Assembly: GCF_004795035.1 (NCBI RefSeq)
Contig: NZ_SSBK01000029.1
Coordinates: 1 to 64,000 of the forward strand
Reading direction: 5' to 3'
DNA: 64,000 nt
DNA from: Streptomyces sp. A0958
GTDB taxonomy: Bacteria > Actinomycetota > Actinomycetes > Streptomycetales > Streptomycetaceae
This document shows, in pieces, positions 33,215-42,628 of the stretch. The notes beneath the pieces are model-generated. The model saw nothing but the letters and a program-made list of their open reading frames with translations, had not been told where the DNA came from and did no database searches. Position 1 is the stretch's first letter. Each line of letters begins with the position of its first letter. A program made the translations under genes and the position numbers.

Positions 33215-34243
33215 TCAGCCGGCGAGCTCCGCCGCCACCAGCTCCGCGATCTGGACCGCGTTCAGCGCCGCGCCCTTGCGCAGGTTGTCGTTGGAGACGA
33301 AGAGCGCGAGGCCGTTCTCCACGGTCTCGTCGTTCCGGATGCGGCCCACGAAGGACGCGTCCTGCCCGGCGGCCTGGAGCGGGGTGGGGATCTCAGAGAG
33401 CTCGACGCCCGGGGCGTCCTTCAGCAGCTCGTACGCGCGCTCCACGCCGATCGGACGGGCGAAGCGGGCGTTGACCTGGAGCGAGTGGCCGGAGAAGACC
33501 GGAACCCGGACGCACGTGCCGGAGACCTTCAGCTCCGGGATCTCCAGGATCTTGCGGGACTCGTTGCGGAGCTTCTGCTCCTCGTCCGTCTCGAAGGAGC
33601 CGTCGTCGACGATCGAGCCGGCCAGCGGCAGCACGTTGAAGGCGATGGGGCGCTTGTAGACGCCGGGCTCGGGGAAGTCGACGGCCGATCCGTCGTGGGT
33701 GAGCTTGTCGGCGTCGGCGACGACCTTGGACGCCTGGCCGTGCAGCTCGGCGACGCCGGCCAGACCGGAGCCGGACACCGCCTGGTACGTGGCGACGGTC
33801 AGCGCCTCCAGACCGGCCTCGTCGTGCAGCGGGCGCAGCACGGGCATGGCGGCCATCGTGGTGCAGTTCGGGTTGGCGATGATGCCCTTGGGGCGGTCGG
33901 CGATCGCGTGCGGGTTGACCTCGGAGACGACAAGCGGGACCTGGGGGTCCTTGCGCCAGGCGGAGGAGTTGTCGATCACGACGGCGCCCTGCGAGGCGAC
34001 CTTCTCGGCCAGCGCCTTGGAGGTGGCGCCGCCTGCGGAGAACAGCACGATGTCCAGGCCGGTGTAGTCGGCCGTGGCGGCGTCCTCGACGGTGATGTCG
34101 CGTCCCTGCCACTCGATGGTGGAGCCCGCCGAGCGCGCGGAGGCGAACAGCCGCAGCTCGTCGGCCGGGAACTTCCGCTCGGCCAGGATGCTGCGCATGA
34201 CTGTGCCTACCTGACCGGTGGCGCCGACGATTCCGACCTTCAC
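33215..34243 (-). CDS. asd: Aspartate-semialdehyde dehydrogenase
   Basis: NADPH-dependent enzyme of 342 residues that converts aspartyl phosphate to aspartate semialdehyde for lysine, diaminopimelate, threonine and methionine. The N-terminal GIVGATGQVGTVMRSIL binds the nucleotide, NPNCTTMAAMPVL carries the catalytic Cys, and SGSGLAGVAEL and the C-terminal NAVQIAELVA are family blocks. GTG 34243 has GAGGGAG five bases before it. No aspartokinase gene is adjacent, so this may be one of two asd copies, as in some Streptomyces. Confidence 0.95.
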   Translation of the reverse strand: MKVGIVGATGQVGTVMRSILAERKFPADELRLFASARSAGSTIEWQGRDITVEDAATADYTGLDIVLFSAGGATSKALAEKVASQGAVVIDNSSAWRKDPQVPLVVSEVNPHAIADRPKGIIANPNCTTMAAMPVLRPLHDEAGLEALTVATYQAVSGSGLAGVAELHGQASKVVADADKLTHDGSAVDFPEPGVYKRPIAFNVLPLAGSIVDDGSFETDEEQKLRNESRKILEIPELKVSGTCVRVPVFSGHSLQVNARFARPIGVERAYELLKDAPGVELSEIPTPLQAAGQDASFVGRIRNDETVENGLALFVSNDNLRKGAALNAVQIAELVAAELAG

Positions 34244-34352
34244 GGGAACTCCCTCAGACGTACGAACGGGCTCGATTGCCGGTCCATGATGCGTATGTCC
34301 ACGGCCGCCTTGTCCAATCCGTTGTCCGACCTGCGGACGGGGGCGTGCAGGC

Positions 34353-34389
34353 CAGTGGGGCGGGCGCTCGGCGAGCGCCCGCCCCACTG
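34353..34389 (-). terminator. Strong terminator after the subtilase gene
   Basis: Near-continuous palindrome with 18 complementary base pairs (34353-34370 with 34372-34389). It lies 32 bases beyond the subtilase stop, between it and the asd promoter region. Confidence 0.85.
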
Positions 34390-34420
34390 TCGTACGGATC
34401 ACATGTTCAGCACGGTGTGG

Positions 34421-37400
34421 CTACGGTGTGACCTTCTCGATCACGACGCTGCCGGTGCCCGCCGCGGTACCCCGGGCGTTCACGAGGCTGACCTCGCCGA
34501 AGAACTGCCGGCCCTCGGGGGCCGCACCGGCGACCTTCACCTCGGCACCGACCTTGGCCGAGGCGCCGGGGGCCAGGTTCACGGCCTTCGACGCGTCGAC
34601 GGAGATCGTGCCGAGCGACGCCGAGTAGTAGACGTCGCGGTAGTCGAACGCGGTGGTCCCGGCGGGTACGTCGTACCCGTCGATGACGACCGTGTACGTG
34701 CCGGCGGCCGGCTTCAGCAGGCTGACGGACTCCTCGGAGCCCGCCGTGGTGGAGGCGCCCACCTGGGTGGAACCCTTGAAGACGTACAGGTCCAGGTCGG
34801 CGTTGGCGTCCGCGGTCCCGCCGATGGCGACGTCCAGCTTCTCGACGCCCGCACCGATGGTGACCTCCTTGACGTACTCGCCGCCCGTGGAGATCGACGG
34901 ACGCTCGACGTCGGCCGAGCCCAGCGAGCCGCCCGCGAGCTTGCCCTCCAGCGCGCCCGCGTTGTTGGTGACCTTCCAGTCCACCGCCGCCGGGGTGCCG
35001 GTCTTCGCCTCGGCGATGGTCTGCACCGCCGGGTCGAAGGTCGCGCCGAGCAGCGAGACGTCCAGCTTGTACGGGTTGTCCAGCAGCGGCGACGTGCGCC
35101 GGGCCTCGACCTCGATCTCCCAGACACCGGGCTGCGGGTCGGCGTACGAGCGCACGTCGGGGCGGCAGGTGTTGGCCGGGTTCTCGTAGTTCGGGTAGCA
35201 GTACGGCGTTCCGCTGTTGTCCACCGGCACCCCGTACGGGTGGATGGCGATGAAGCGGGTCTGGCTGCCCGAGCGCAGCGCGCTCATCGCGACCTCAAGG
35301 GCCTTGGCGCCCTCCGGCACGGTCACGAAGTACGACGTGGTGCCGTTGCGCTGCACCGAGCCGGACGCCTTGAACGCGTAGGACGGCTTCACCAGGTCCT
35401 TGGAGACGACGACCGTGGTCAGGATCTGCTGGTCCGTGCCGGCGGTCTTCTTGTCGTCCAGCTGCAGGATCGCGCTGTGCACGCCCGCGCTGCCCGGCTT
35501 CGCCTGGACCTTGACCGTCACCGGCTTGCCCAGCGGCAGCGAGACCTTCTTCGAGCCGACGAGCTTGAAGGTGCCGTCGTTGTACTTCCAGGACAGCTTG
35601 TGCTCGACCTTCTTGTCCGGGCCCGTGGTGCGGGTGACCGTGACGTCGTAGGTCTTCTTCTGGCCGGCCTTGAGGCCGCCCTCGCGGTCGTAGAGGCCGG
35701 TGCCGAAGCCCGGGGTCTTCAGCGCGAAGTCGATCGCGGTGTCGACGGGGGCCTTGACCGTGTACTCGTGCGCCGGGGAGCCCTGCTTCTTGATCAGCTT
35801 CCAGGCGTCCACGATGTTGATCAGACCGGCGCCCTGGGCGTGCGCGGGCACGCCCTTGATCTGGGTGGCGGTGCTGGTCAGCGCGGTGCGCAGGTCGGCC
35901 GGGGGCAGCTCGATGTGCTTCTGCTTCGCGGCGGAGAGCAGCAGCGCGGTGGCGCCGGCGGCCTGCGGGGAGGCCATCGACGTGCCCTGGAGCATGGAGT
36001 AGCCGGCCGGCAGGGAGTAGCCCGCCTCGGCGACCGGCGAACCGGGCAGCCAGGTCTGCGTCGAGTTGATCGACGCGCCGGGCGCCGTCAGGGTCGGCGT
36101 GAAGCCGCCGTCCTCACGCGGGCCGCGCGAGGAGAAGGGCAGCATGTCGTACTTCTTGGCGACGTTGGAGCCGTAGTTGGCGGCCCAGGTCTCCTTGGAG
36201 ATGGACGCGCCGACCGAGATGACGTGGTCGGCGAGGCCGGGGTCACCGATGGTGTTGACGCCGGGGCCGTCGTTGCCGGCCGAGATGACCAGCTGGACGC
36301 CGTAGATGTCGACCAGCCGCTTGTACAGCTCGGCGCGGGCGTTGTTGCCGTCGTTGAGCGGCGGCAGACCGCCGATCGACATGTTGACGACGTCCACGCC
36401 GCGGTTCACGACGAGGTCGATCATGCCCTCGGTGAGCGCGATGTTGGTGCAGCCGCCGGACCAGGTGCAGGCGCGCGAGGAGACGATCTTCGCGCCGGGC
36501 GCGGCACCGTTCATCTTGCCGCCGAACAGGCCGTTGGCGGCGGTGATGCCCGCGACGTGCGTCCCGTGCTCGGACTCGATGACCCCGATGGAGACGTAGT
36601 CGGAGGTGTCGCCCGCCGCGTTGTACACGACGTTCTTGCGGTTCTCCACGACGAACGGGATGCGCTCGACCACGTCGGTGCGCGGGTCGTCCTTGCCGAA
36701 GTAGGAGACCTGGTGCTTCTCCTTGTACGGCTTGAGGGCGGTGTCGTCGGTGAAGTCCGCGTTGTCGTTCAGGTCGACCCGGGTGGTGCCGGTGACCGGG
36801 TCGTACAGCACGGCCCACGTGTCGGTGGTGTCGCCGTCGCGGTTCAGGTCGCCCGCCATGTCGCCGCCCTTGGTGGCGGCCTCGGCGAACACGCTGATCC
36901 GGTAGGAGCCCTTGGGGGTCTTGTACGTACGTCCCTTGTAGGTGAACACCGGGCCGGACACGGCGTCCGTCATCCGCAGCCAGGTGCCGTCGCCGTCGCT
37001 GACCGGGTCGGTGGCGGTCACCCAGTCGGTGATCTTGCGCTCACCGGTGGTGGTCTTCTGCAGCGCGGGGTGACCGAGGTCGACACCCGCGTCCAGGACG
37101 CCGATGGTGATGCCGCGGCCGTCGGCCTTCGGGTTCTTCTTGACGAAGTCGACCGCACCGGTCTCGAAGGACGGGTTGTACGGGTTCTTCGCCGGGGTCT
37201 TCTTCCCGGGCGCCGCGTAGCTCCCGGTCGACTTCGCCTTGGCCTTGCCGCCGGTCGCCCGGTCGGCCGCGGGGGTCGGGTCGTCCAGCATGATCTCCTG
37301 CTTGAGATCGATGCCGTGGACGGAGCTGAGCTTCGACGCCGCCTTGATGGTGGCCTCGGCGGCGGAGGTCGGCACGGTCGCCCGTACGTAGCCGAGCTTG

Positions 37401-37723
37401 TCGTACGTACGCCCCAGCACGGAGCCCTTGACGGCGTCCAGCTGCTTGGTGACCTGCTCGGTCGCACCGGGGGTGGTGGCGACCATCATGGTGATGTTCT
37501 TCTCGCCCTTGGCCTTGGCCTTGGTCAGGACTTCGGCGTCGGCCGTGCCCAGCTTGTCCGCCGGACTGGTGCCGGCGGCCTTCACGGGTGCGGTGGCCGG
37601 GTCGTCGGCGGCGAGGACGGGGGAGACGCCGGCGGCGGCCAGCGCGGCCACCAGACCGGCGGCGGCCGCCACTCGGGCCGCGCGTCTCGCTCCGGGTATG
37701 TAACCGGGGGATTCGGAGGTCAT
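34421..37723 (-). CDS. Large secreted subtilisin-like serine protease (S8)
   Basis: Extracellular protease of 1100 residues. A signal peptide ends near residue 39 (VSPVLA), and a prodomain spans about 40-180. The S8 catalytic domain has all catalytic residues: Asp211 (GVLDAGVD), His386 (SEHGTHVAG), oxyanion Asn484 (SAGNDGP) and Ser582 (GTSMASPQ). A long insert rich in Asp and Thr (about 230-360) separates Asp from His. The C-terminal 450 residues are beta-rich domains probably for stability or substrate binding; no sortase signal. ATG 37723 is preferred (AGGG six bases upstream); an ATG six bases earlier is possible. Confidence 0.92.
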   Translation of the reverse strand: MTSESPGYIPGARRAARVAAAAGLVAALAAAGVSPVLAADDPATAPVKAAGTSPADKLGTADAEVLTKAKAKGEKNITMMVATTPGATEQVTKQLDAVKGSVLGRTYDKLGYVRATVPTSAAEATIKAASKLSSVHGIDLKQEIMLDDPTPAADRATGGKAKAKSTGSYAAPGKKTPAKNPYNPSFETGAVDFVKKNPKADGRGITIGVLDAGVDLGHPALQKTTTGERKITDWVTATDPVSDGDGTWLRMTDAVSGPVFTYKGRTYKTPKGSYRISVFAEAATKGGDMAGDLNRDGDTTDTWAVLYDPVTGTTRVDLNDNADFTDDTALKPYKEKHQVSYFGKDDPRTDVVERIPFVVENRKNVVYNAAGDTSDYVSIGVIESEHGTHVAGITAANGLFGGKMNGAAPGAKIVSSRACTWSGGCTNIALTEGMIDLVVNRGVDVVNMSIGGLPPLNDGNNARAELYKRLVDIYGVQLVISAGNDGPGVNTIGDPGLADHVISVGASISKETWAANYGSNVAKKYDMLPFSSRGPREDGGFTPTLTAPGASINSTQTWLPGSPVAEAGYSLPAGYSMLQGTSMASPQAAGATALLLSAAKQKHIELPPADLRTALTSTATQIKGVPAHAQGAGLINIVDAWKLIKKQGSPAHEYTVKAPVDTAIDFALKTPGFGTGLYDREGGLKAGQKKTYDVTVTRTTGPDKKVEHKLSWKYNDGTFKLVGSKKVSLPLGKPVTVKVQAKPGSAGVHSAILQLDDKKTAGTDQQILTTVVVSKDLVKPSYAFKASGSVQRNGTTSYFVTVPEGAKALEVAMSALRSGSQTRFIAIHPYGVPVDNSGTPYCYPNYENPANTCRPDVRSYADPQPGVWEIEVEARRTSPLLDNPYKLDVSLLGATFDPAVQTIAEAKTGTPAAVDWKVTNNAGALEGKLAGGSLGSADVERPSISTGGEYVKEVTIGAGVEKLDVAIGGTADANADLDLYVFKGSTQVGASTTAGSEESVSLLKPAAGTYTVVIDGYDVPAGTTAFDYRDVYYSASLGTISVDASKAVNLAPGASAKVGAEVKVAGAAPEGRQFFGEVSLVNARGTAAGTGSVVIEKVTP

Positions 37724-37949
37724 CAGCATCCCTGTATGTGAAAGAGAGAGTCCGGAAATCGGTACCGGATGACCGCTCACCCTTTCGTAAATGACAGGGC
37801 TTTGTGGAGAGTTGTGGGGGGCTTGTTGCGGACATGGCGCAATCCCGCCAGGGGGGCCGAAGCGTCAGCGGGGACGAACGCGCCCATACGTGACGGAACC
37901 TCGGCCTCGGCGGGGATTCGGAGAGACTGCGCGGGGATTCGGCGCGGTC

Positions 37950-39008
37950 TCAGCGGGGCAGGATCACGACGTACGCCGCCGGCTCCCGGTCCGCCGACGC
38001 CATCAGTGCTGTCCGCACCACGGTCGCCTGCTGCTCCCGCGCGTCCCGCAGCTTCTTCGGGGAGAGGTGGACGACGGTGACGCCGAGCCGCTCCAGGTGC
38101 TCGCGCCGGTCGGCGTACGCGGACCACTCGGCCTCGTGCTCCTCCTGGCGACGGCCCTGGTCCAGCCGGCTGTGGCGAGGAGCCCGGGTGTCCAGCTTCA
38201 CGGCGACCGCCTCGTCCGGCCAGTAGGCGTCCACCCCGCCCAGGTGCGGGCCGCCGGGCAGCCGCAGGTCCACGTTCCACAGGGGCTCCTTGAGCCCGTA
38301 CGTACGCACCATGTCGTACAGCCGCTCCTCCGCCACGGCCCGCCCCTCGGCCAGCAGGCAGTCGACCGCGTTCACCACCTGCGGCCGCCCGAGCACCTTG
38401 GCGCGGTTCAGCTCGCCGACCACCGCGGCCGGTTCGCAGTGGCCGCCGCGCACCGCCTCGGTGAGCAGCCGGCGCACCGCGAGCGCGTCCCCGAGACCCG
38501 CCACCGCGTCCGCCAGCGCCCGCGCCACCGGCGCCACCGGCAGCCCGTCCAGCCGCTCCGGCCTCGGCAGTTCACCGGTGCGCAGCAGCCGGGCGTACCC
38601 GGCCGAGCGCAGCCGCCGCGCCCGGGGCACCAGCACGTCGACCCGGTCCACGGCGGAGGCGGGCGGCGCGGCGGCGAAGCCGTACAGCGAGAGCGCGGCG
38701 AGTCCGGTGAGCATCGCCTCGCCGTACGCGGGGTCGGCGGCCCGCGACGGGGCCGGCCGCCGCCCGGAGGCCGGTGGCCGGCCCGCGTACAGCAGGGCCG
38801 ACCGCAGCCGCTCCCGGCCGTCGAGCGGTCCGGGGTGCAGCACGAAGACGCCCGGCAGCGGCTGCTGCCACGGACCACCGGCCCGGCACTGCTCGGCGGC
38901 CCGGGCGGGCCCGACGCCCATCGCCTTCAACTGGGCGGCGGACAGCACGCGTTGGCGCGGGCCGGTGGTGGGGAAGTGGCAGGGGGAGAGCGGCGTGTTC
39001 TGGGTCAT
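37950..39008 (-). CDS. Hypothetical protein with AbiEi-like and Vsr-like (restriction-endonuclease-like) regions
   Basis: Conserved-type protein of 352 residues without a named function. Residues about 20-180 resemble the AbiEi/winged-helix antitoxin-type N-terminus common in actinobacterial DUF559-like proteins (LPGVFVLHPGPLDGRERL, YGEAMLTGLAALSLYG). The C-terminal part resembles a Vsr/DUF559 endonuclease fold (GGVDAYWPDEAVAVKLD, then HLERLGVTVVHLSPKKL). The position where the nuclease fold normally has Glu reads Lys (AVKLD), so nuclease activity is doubtful. The ATG at 39008 has only a very close GGAG. Confidence 0.75.
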   Translation of the reverse strand: MTQNTPLSPCHFPTTGPRQRVLSAAQLKAMGVGPARAAEQCRAGGPWQQPLPGVFVLHPGPLDGRERLRSALLYAGRPPASGRRPAPSRAADPAYGEAMLTGLAALSLYGFAAAPPASAVDRVDVLVPRARRLRSAGYARLLRTGELPRPERLDGLPVAPVARALADAVAGLGDALAVRRLLTEAVRGGHCEPAAVVGELNRAKVLGRPQVVNAVDCLLAEGRAVAEERLYDMVRTYGLKEPLWNVDLRLPGGPHLGGVDAYWPDEAVAVKLDTRAPRHSRLDQGRRQEEHEAEWSAYADRREHLERLGVTVVHLSPKKLRDAREQQATVVRTALMASADREPAAYVVILPR

Positions 39009-39129
39009 GCTCCGGTGTATCCCGCCGGCGGCCGGGACCTTGACCCCTGTTACAGGCCCGTCGACATATCAGGACAACACCGTCCTGAACTGCGGACGTT
39101 CGACACCGCGACCCGCCCCGCCCGGCCGG

Positions 39130-41721
39130 TCAGGCCACTGCGTCCACCGCCTGCGCCCGCAGCCCCCGCGCGAGGTCGTCGCGGGCCTCCAGCACCAGCC
39201 TCCGCAGGGCCGGCGCCGCGTCCGTGTGCGACTCCAGCCACGCGTCGGTCGCCGCCAGCGTGGCGGGGTCGTCCTGGAGGGCCGGGAACAGGCCCTTGAC
39301 CACGGCCATCCCGATCTGGATGGACCGCTCGGCCCACACCCGCTCGATCGCCTCGAAGTACCGCTCGGTGTAGGGCGCCAGCAGCTCCCGCTGCGAGGAC
39401 TGCGCGAAGCCCGCGATGGTCGCCTCCACCAGCGCGTTGGACAGCGCGTCCGACTCCACGACGTCGGCCCACGCCTGCGCCTTGACCTCGGCGGACGGCC
39501 GGGAGGCCAGGCACCGCACCTGGTGCCGCTTGCCGGACGCCGTGTCGTCACGGGCCAGCTCGGCGTCCACCGCCGCCTCGTCCGCCGCCACATGGGAGAC
39601 CAGCGGGGCGAGGAGCGCCCAGCGCAGCTCCTGGTCGACGTCGAGCCCGTCGATCCTGGCCGTGCCGTCGAGCAGCCCGGACAGCAGCTGGACGTCCGTG
39701 TCCGAGGCGGCGACCGCCGCGAAGAACCGGGCCCAGGCGAGCTGGTGCTCGCTGCCGGGCTCCGCGAGCCGCAGCTCGCCGAGCGCGCCCTCGGCCAGCG
39801 CCCGGCCGCCCTCCTCGCGCCACTGGGGCGCCGCGTAGTGGGTCAGCGCGCCACGGGTCCAGGTGTGCAGCATCTGGAGCACCCCGATGTCCGTCTCGCG
39901 CCCGGCGAAGGCCAGGACCAGCGAGACGAAGTCACGGGCCGGCATCAGCCCGTCCCGGGTGAGGTTCCACAGCGCGGACCAGCACAGGGCGCGCGCGAGC
40001 GGGTCCGTGATGTCGCCCAGGTGCGCCCGCAGCGTGGCGAGCGACACCTCGTCGAAGCGGACCTTGCAGTACGTCAGGTCGTCGTCGTTGACGAGGACCA
40101 GCTCCGGCCGCTCGGCCCCGGTCAGCTCCCCGATCACCGTGCGCGGGCCCGACACGTCCGCCTCGGCGCGCGCGTAACGCACCAGGTCGCCTTCGGGCGT
40201 ACGCCGGTACAGGCCGACGGCGACCCGGTGCGGCCGCAGCTCCGGGTGCGACTCGGCGGCCTCCTGGAGGACCGCCAGCTCGGTGATCCGGCCGGCCGCG
40301 TCGTAGGTCGCCACCGGCGTCAGCGAGTTGACGCCCGCGGTCTGGAGCCAGGAGCGCGACCAGGCGGTCATGTCCCGCCCGGACGTCTCGGACAGCACCG
40401 AGAGCAGGTCGCCGAGCCGGGTGTTGCCGTACGCGTGCTTCTTGAAGTAGCGCCGGGCGCCCTCCAGGAACGCGTCCCGGCCCACGTACGCCACCAGCTG
40501 CTTGAGCACGGAGGCGCCCTTGGCGTACGTGATGCCGTCGAAGTTCAGCTTGGCGTCCTCCAGGTCGCGGATGTCGGCCGTGACCGGGTGGGTGGAGGGC
40601 AGCTGGTCGGCGCGGTAGGCCCACGCCTTGCGGTTGTTGGCGAAGGTGATCCAGCCGTCCTGGAAGCGGGTCGCCCCGACCATCGCGAAGACGCCCATGA
40701 AGTCGGCGAAGGACTCCTTCAGCCACAGGTCGTCCCACCACCGCATGGTGACGAGGTCGCCGAACCACATGTGCGCCATCTCGTGCAGGATGACGTTGGC
40801 CCGGCCCTCGTACGCCGCCTGCGTCACCTTGCCGCGGAAGATGTACTCCTCGCGGAACGTGACACAGCCCGGGTTCTCCATCGCGCCGAGGTTGTACTCC
40901 GGCACGAACGCCTGGTCGTACTTCCCGAACGGGTACGGGTAGTCGAAGTTGTCGTGGAAGAAGTCCAGGCCCTGCTTGGTGATCAGGAAGACGTCGTCGG
41001 CGTCGAAGTGCTTGGCGAGCCCCTTGCGGCACAGCGCGCCGAGCGGGATCTCCAGCGTCGTGCCGTCCTCGAAGGTGCGGCTGTAGGAGTCGGTGACGTA
41101 GTGGTACGGACCGGCGACGACCGCCGTGATGTACGTCGAGATCGGCTCCGTCTCGGCGAACCGCCACACCCCGCCCTCGCGGGACTCCTCCGCCCCGTTG
41201 CTCCAGACCGTCCACTCGGCGGGCGCCGTCACCCGGAAGCGGTAGGGCGCCTTGAGGTCGGGCTGCTCGAAGTTGGCGAAGACGCGGCGCGCGTCCGCCG
41301 GCTCGTACTGGGTGTAGAGGTAGACCTCGCCGTCCTCCGGGTCGACGAACCGGTGCATGCCCTCGCCGGTGCGGCTGTACGCGCACTGCGCGTCGACCAC
41401 CAGGACGTGCGCGCCCTCCGTCAGGTCCGTCAGCGCCACCCGCGTCCCGTCGAAGACGGCCGCCGGGTCCAGCGCGGCACCGTCCAGGGTCACCGCGTCG
41501 ACGGACGGCGCGATCAGGTCCGCGAAGGTCGACGCGCCGCCGCGCGCCGTACGGAACCGGATCGTCGTCACCGAGCGGAAGGTCAGCGGACCGGGACTCC
41601 CGTCGTCCCCGCCGGGCTCACCGACCGCGGAACGGACGTCGAGTTCGACGTCGTAACCGTCGACGGTCAGCAGCTCGGCCCGCTCGCGGGCCTCGTCTCG
41701 GGACAGGTTCTCACCGGGCAC
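39130..41721 (-). CDS. pepN: Aminopeptidase N (second paralogue)
   Basis: M1-family zinc aminopeptidase of 863 residues, a clear paralogue of the product of the gene ending at 29901. GAMEN near residue 280, HEMAH (His313, His317) and Glu336 (LKESFA) are intact. Compared with the first copy it has Met instead of Leu in the zinc helix, an acidic/Gly insertion near residues 35-45, and a differently charged C-terminal domain. GTG 41721 has AAGGAG seven bases upstream. Divergent from the DsbA-like gene. Confidence 0.95.
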   Translation of the reverse strand: MPGENLSRDEARERAELLTVDGYDVELDVRSAVGEPGGDDGSPGPLTFRSVTTIRFRTARGGASTFADLIAPSVDAVTLDGAALDPAAVFDGTRVALTDLTEGAHVLVVDAQCAYSRTGEGMHRFVDPEDGEVYLYTQYEPADARRVFANFEQPDLKAPYRFRVTAPAEWTVWSNGAEESREGGVWRFAETEPISTYITAVVAGPYHYVTDSYSRTFEDGTTLEIPLGALCRKGLAKHFDADDVFLITKQGLDFFHDNFDYPYPFGKYDQAFVPEYNLGAMENPGCVTFREEYIFRGKVTQAAYEGRANVILHEMAHMWFGDLVTMRWWDDLWLKESFADFMGVFAMVGATRFQDGWITFANNRKAWAYRADQLPSTHPVTADIRDLEDAKLNFDGITYAKGASVLKQLVAYVGRDAFLEGARRYFKKHAYGNTRLGDLLSVLSETSGRDMTAWSRSWLQTAGVNSLTPVATYDAAGRITELAVLQEAAESHPELRPHRVAVGLYRRTPEGDLVRYARAEADVSGPRTVIGELTGAERPELVLVNDDDLTYCKVRFDEVSLATLRAHLGDITDPLARALCWSALWNLTRDGLMPARDFVSLVLAFAGRETDIGVLQMLHTWTRGALTHYAAPQWREEGGRALAEGALGELRLAEPGSEHQLAWARFFAAVAASDTDVQLLSGLLDGTARIDGLDVDQELRWALLAPLVSHVAADEAAVDAELARDDTASGKRHQVRCLASRPSAEVKAQAWADVVESDALSNALVEATIAGFAQSSQRELLAPYTERYFEAIERVWAERSIQIGMAVVKGLFPALQDDPATLAATDAWLESHTDAAPALRRLVLEARDDLARGLRAQAVDAVA

Positions 41722-41855
41722 GAGCACACTCCTTTGTGTCACGTTCGAATACTTTGATCCTCCCATGCCGCCTCCCGGCCCAGCATGCGGGAATGGCCGG
41801 AGCGTCCTGCGGTGTTCTCGCGCACAGAGTGAGATCGGTCCGCTTGAGGAGAGAC

Positions 41856-42506
41856 ATGTCTGACAACAGCACGGCAACCGGCAAGACCCCCGCCGATTTC
41901 TGGTTCGACCCGCTCTGCCCGTGGGCCTGGATGACCTCCCGCTGGATGCTGGAGGTGGAGAAGGTCCGCGACGTCGAGGTCCGCTGGCACGTGATGAGCC
42001 TGGCCGTACTCAACGAGGACCGCCTCGACGAGCTGCCCGACGACTACCGCGACATGCTGGAGAACAAGGCCTGGGGCCCGGTCCGCGTGGTGATCGCCGC
42101 CCAGCAGAAGCACGGCGACGACATCGTGGGCCCCCTCTACACGGCCCTCGGTACCCGCTTCCACAACCAGGGCGAGGGCCCCACCCGGGAGGCGATCGTG
42201 GCCGCCCTGAAGGACGTCGGCCTGCCCGTCGAGCTCGCGCAGTACGCGGACTCCGACGCCTACGACACCGAGCTGCGCGCCTCCCACAAGGAGGGCATCG
42301 ACAAGGTCGGCCAGGAGGTCGGCACCCCGGTCATCGCCGTGCCCGGCGCCGACGGCGAGCAGGTCGCCTTCTTCGGCCCGGTCGTCACCCCCGCCCCCAA
42401 GGGCGAGGAGGCGGCGAAGCTCTGGGACGGCACCCTGCTGGTCGCCTCGATCCCCGGCTTCTACGAGATCAAGCGCACCCGGACCCAGGGGCCGGTCTTC
42501 GACTGA
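41856..42506 (+). CDS. DsbA-like protein of the mycothiol-dependent nitroreductase (Rv2466c) family, monothiol form
   Basis: Thioredoxin-fold DsbA/FrnE-type protein of 216 residues, similar in layout to mycobacterial Rv2466c, a mycothiol-dependent reductase. The active site near the N-terminus reads FWFDPLCPWAW: Cys21 is present but residue 24 is Ala, where the dithiol form has the second Cys. The conserved helical insertion and the cis-Pro region (GTPVIAV) follow. It would have to work through mixed disulfides with mycothiol. ATG 41856 has GAGGAG upstream. Divergent from pepN. Confidence 0.85.
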   Translation: MSDNSTATGKTPADFWFDPLCPWAWMTSRWMLEVEKVRDVEVRWHVMSLAVLNEDRLDELPDDYRDMLENKAWGPVRVVIAAQQKHGDDIVGPLYTALGTRFHNQGEGPTREAIVAALKDVGLPVELAQYADSDAYDTELRASHKEGIDKVGQEVGTPVIAVPGADGEQVAFFGPVVTPAPKGEEAAKLWDGTLLVASIPGFYEIKRTRTQGPVFD

Positions 42507-42518
42507 GCGGACGCACGA

Positions 42519-42552
42519 CCGCGGGGGCCGGCCACCCGGCCGGCCCCCGCGG
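42519..42552 (+). terminator. Terminator after the DsbA-like gene
   Basis: Thirteen-base perfect inverted repeat (42519-42531 with 42540-42552) around an eight-base loop, about 13 bases past the stop. Confidence 0.75.
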
Positions 42553-42628
42553 CGGCTGTGACGCCGCCGTGACGCGATATGTGACCTGGCACACAGTCCG
42601 GCGCGCCGCTCTTTGATCTTCTGGACGG

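Noticed and set aside
33485..37741. A 1418-residue plus-strand frame opposite the subtilase
   Set aside because: Val/Arg/Gly-rich without domains; the opposite strand has an intact S8 protease with catalytic residues.
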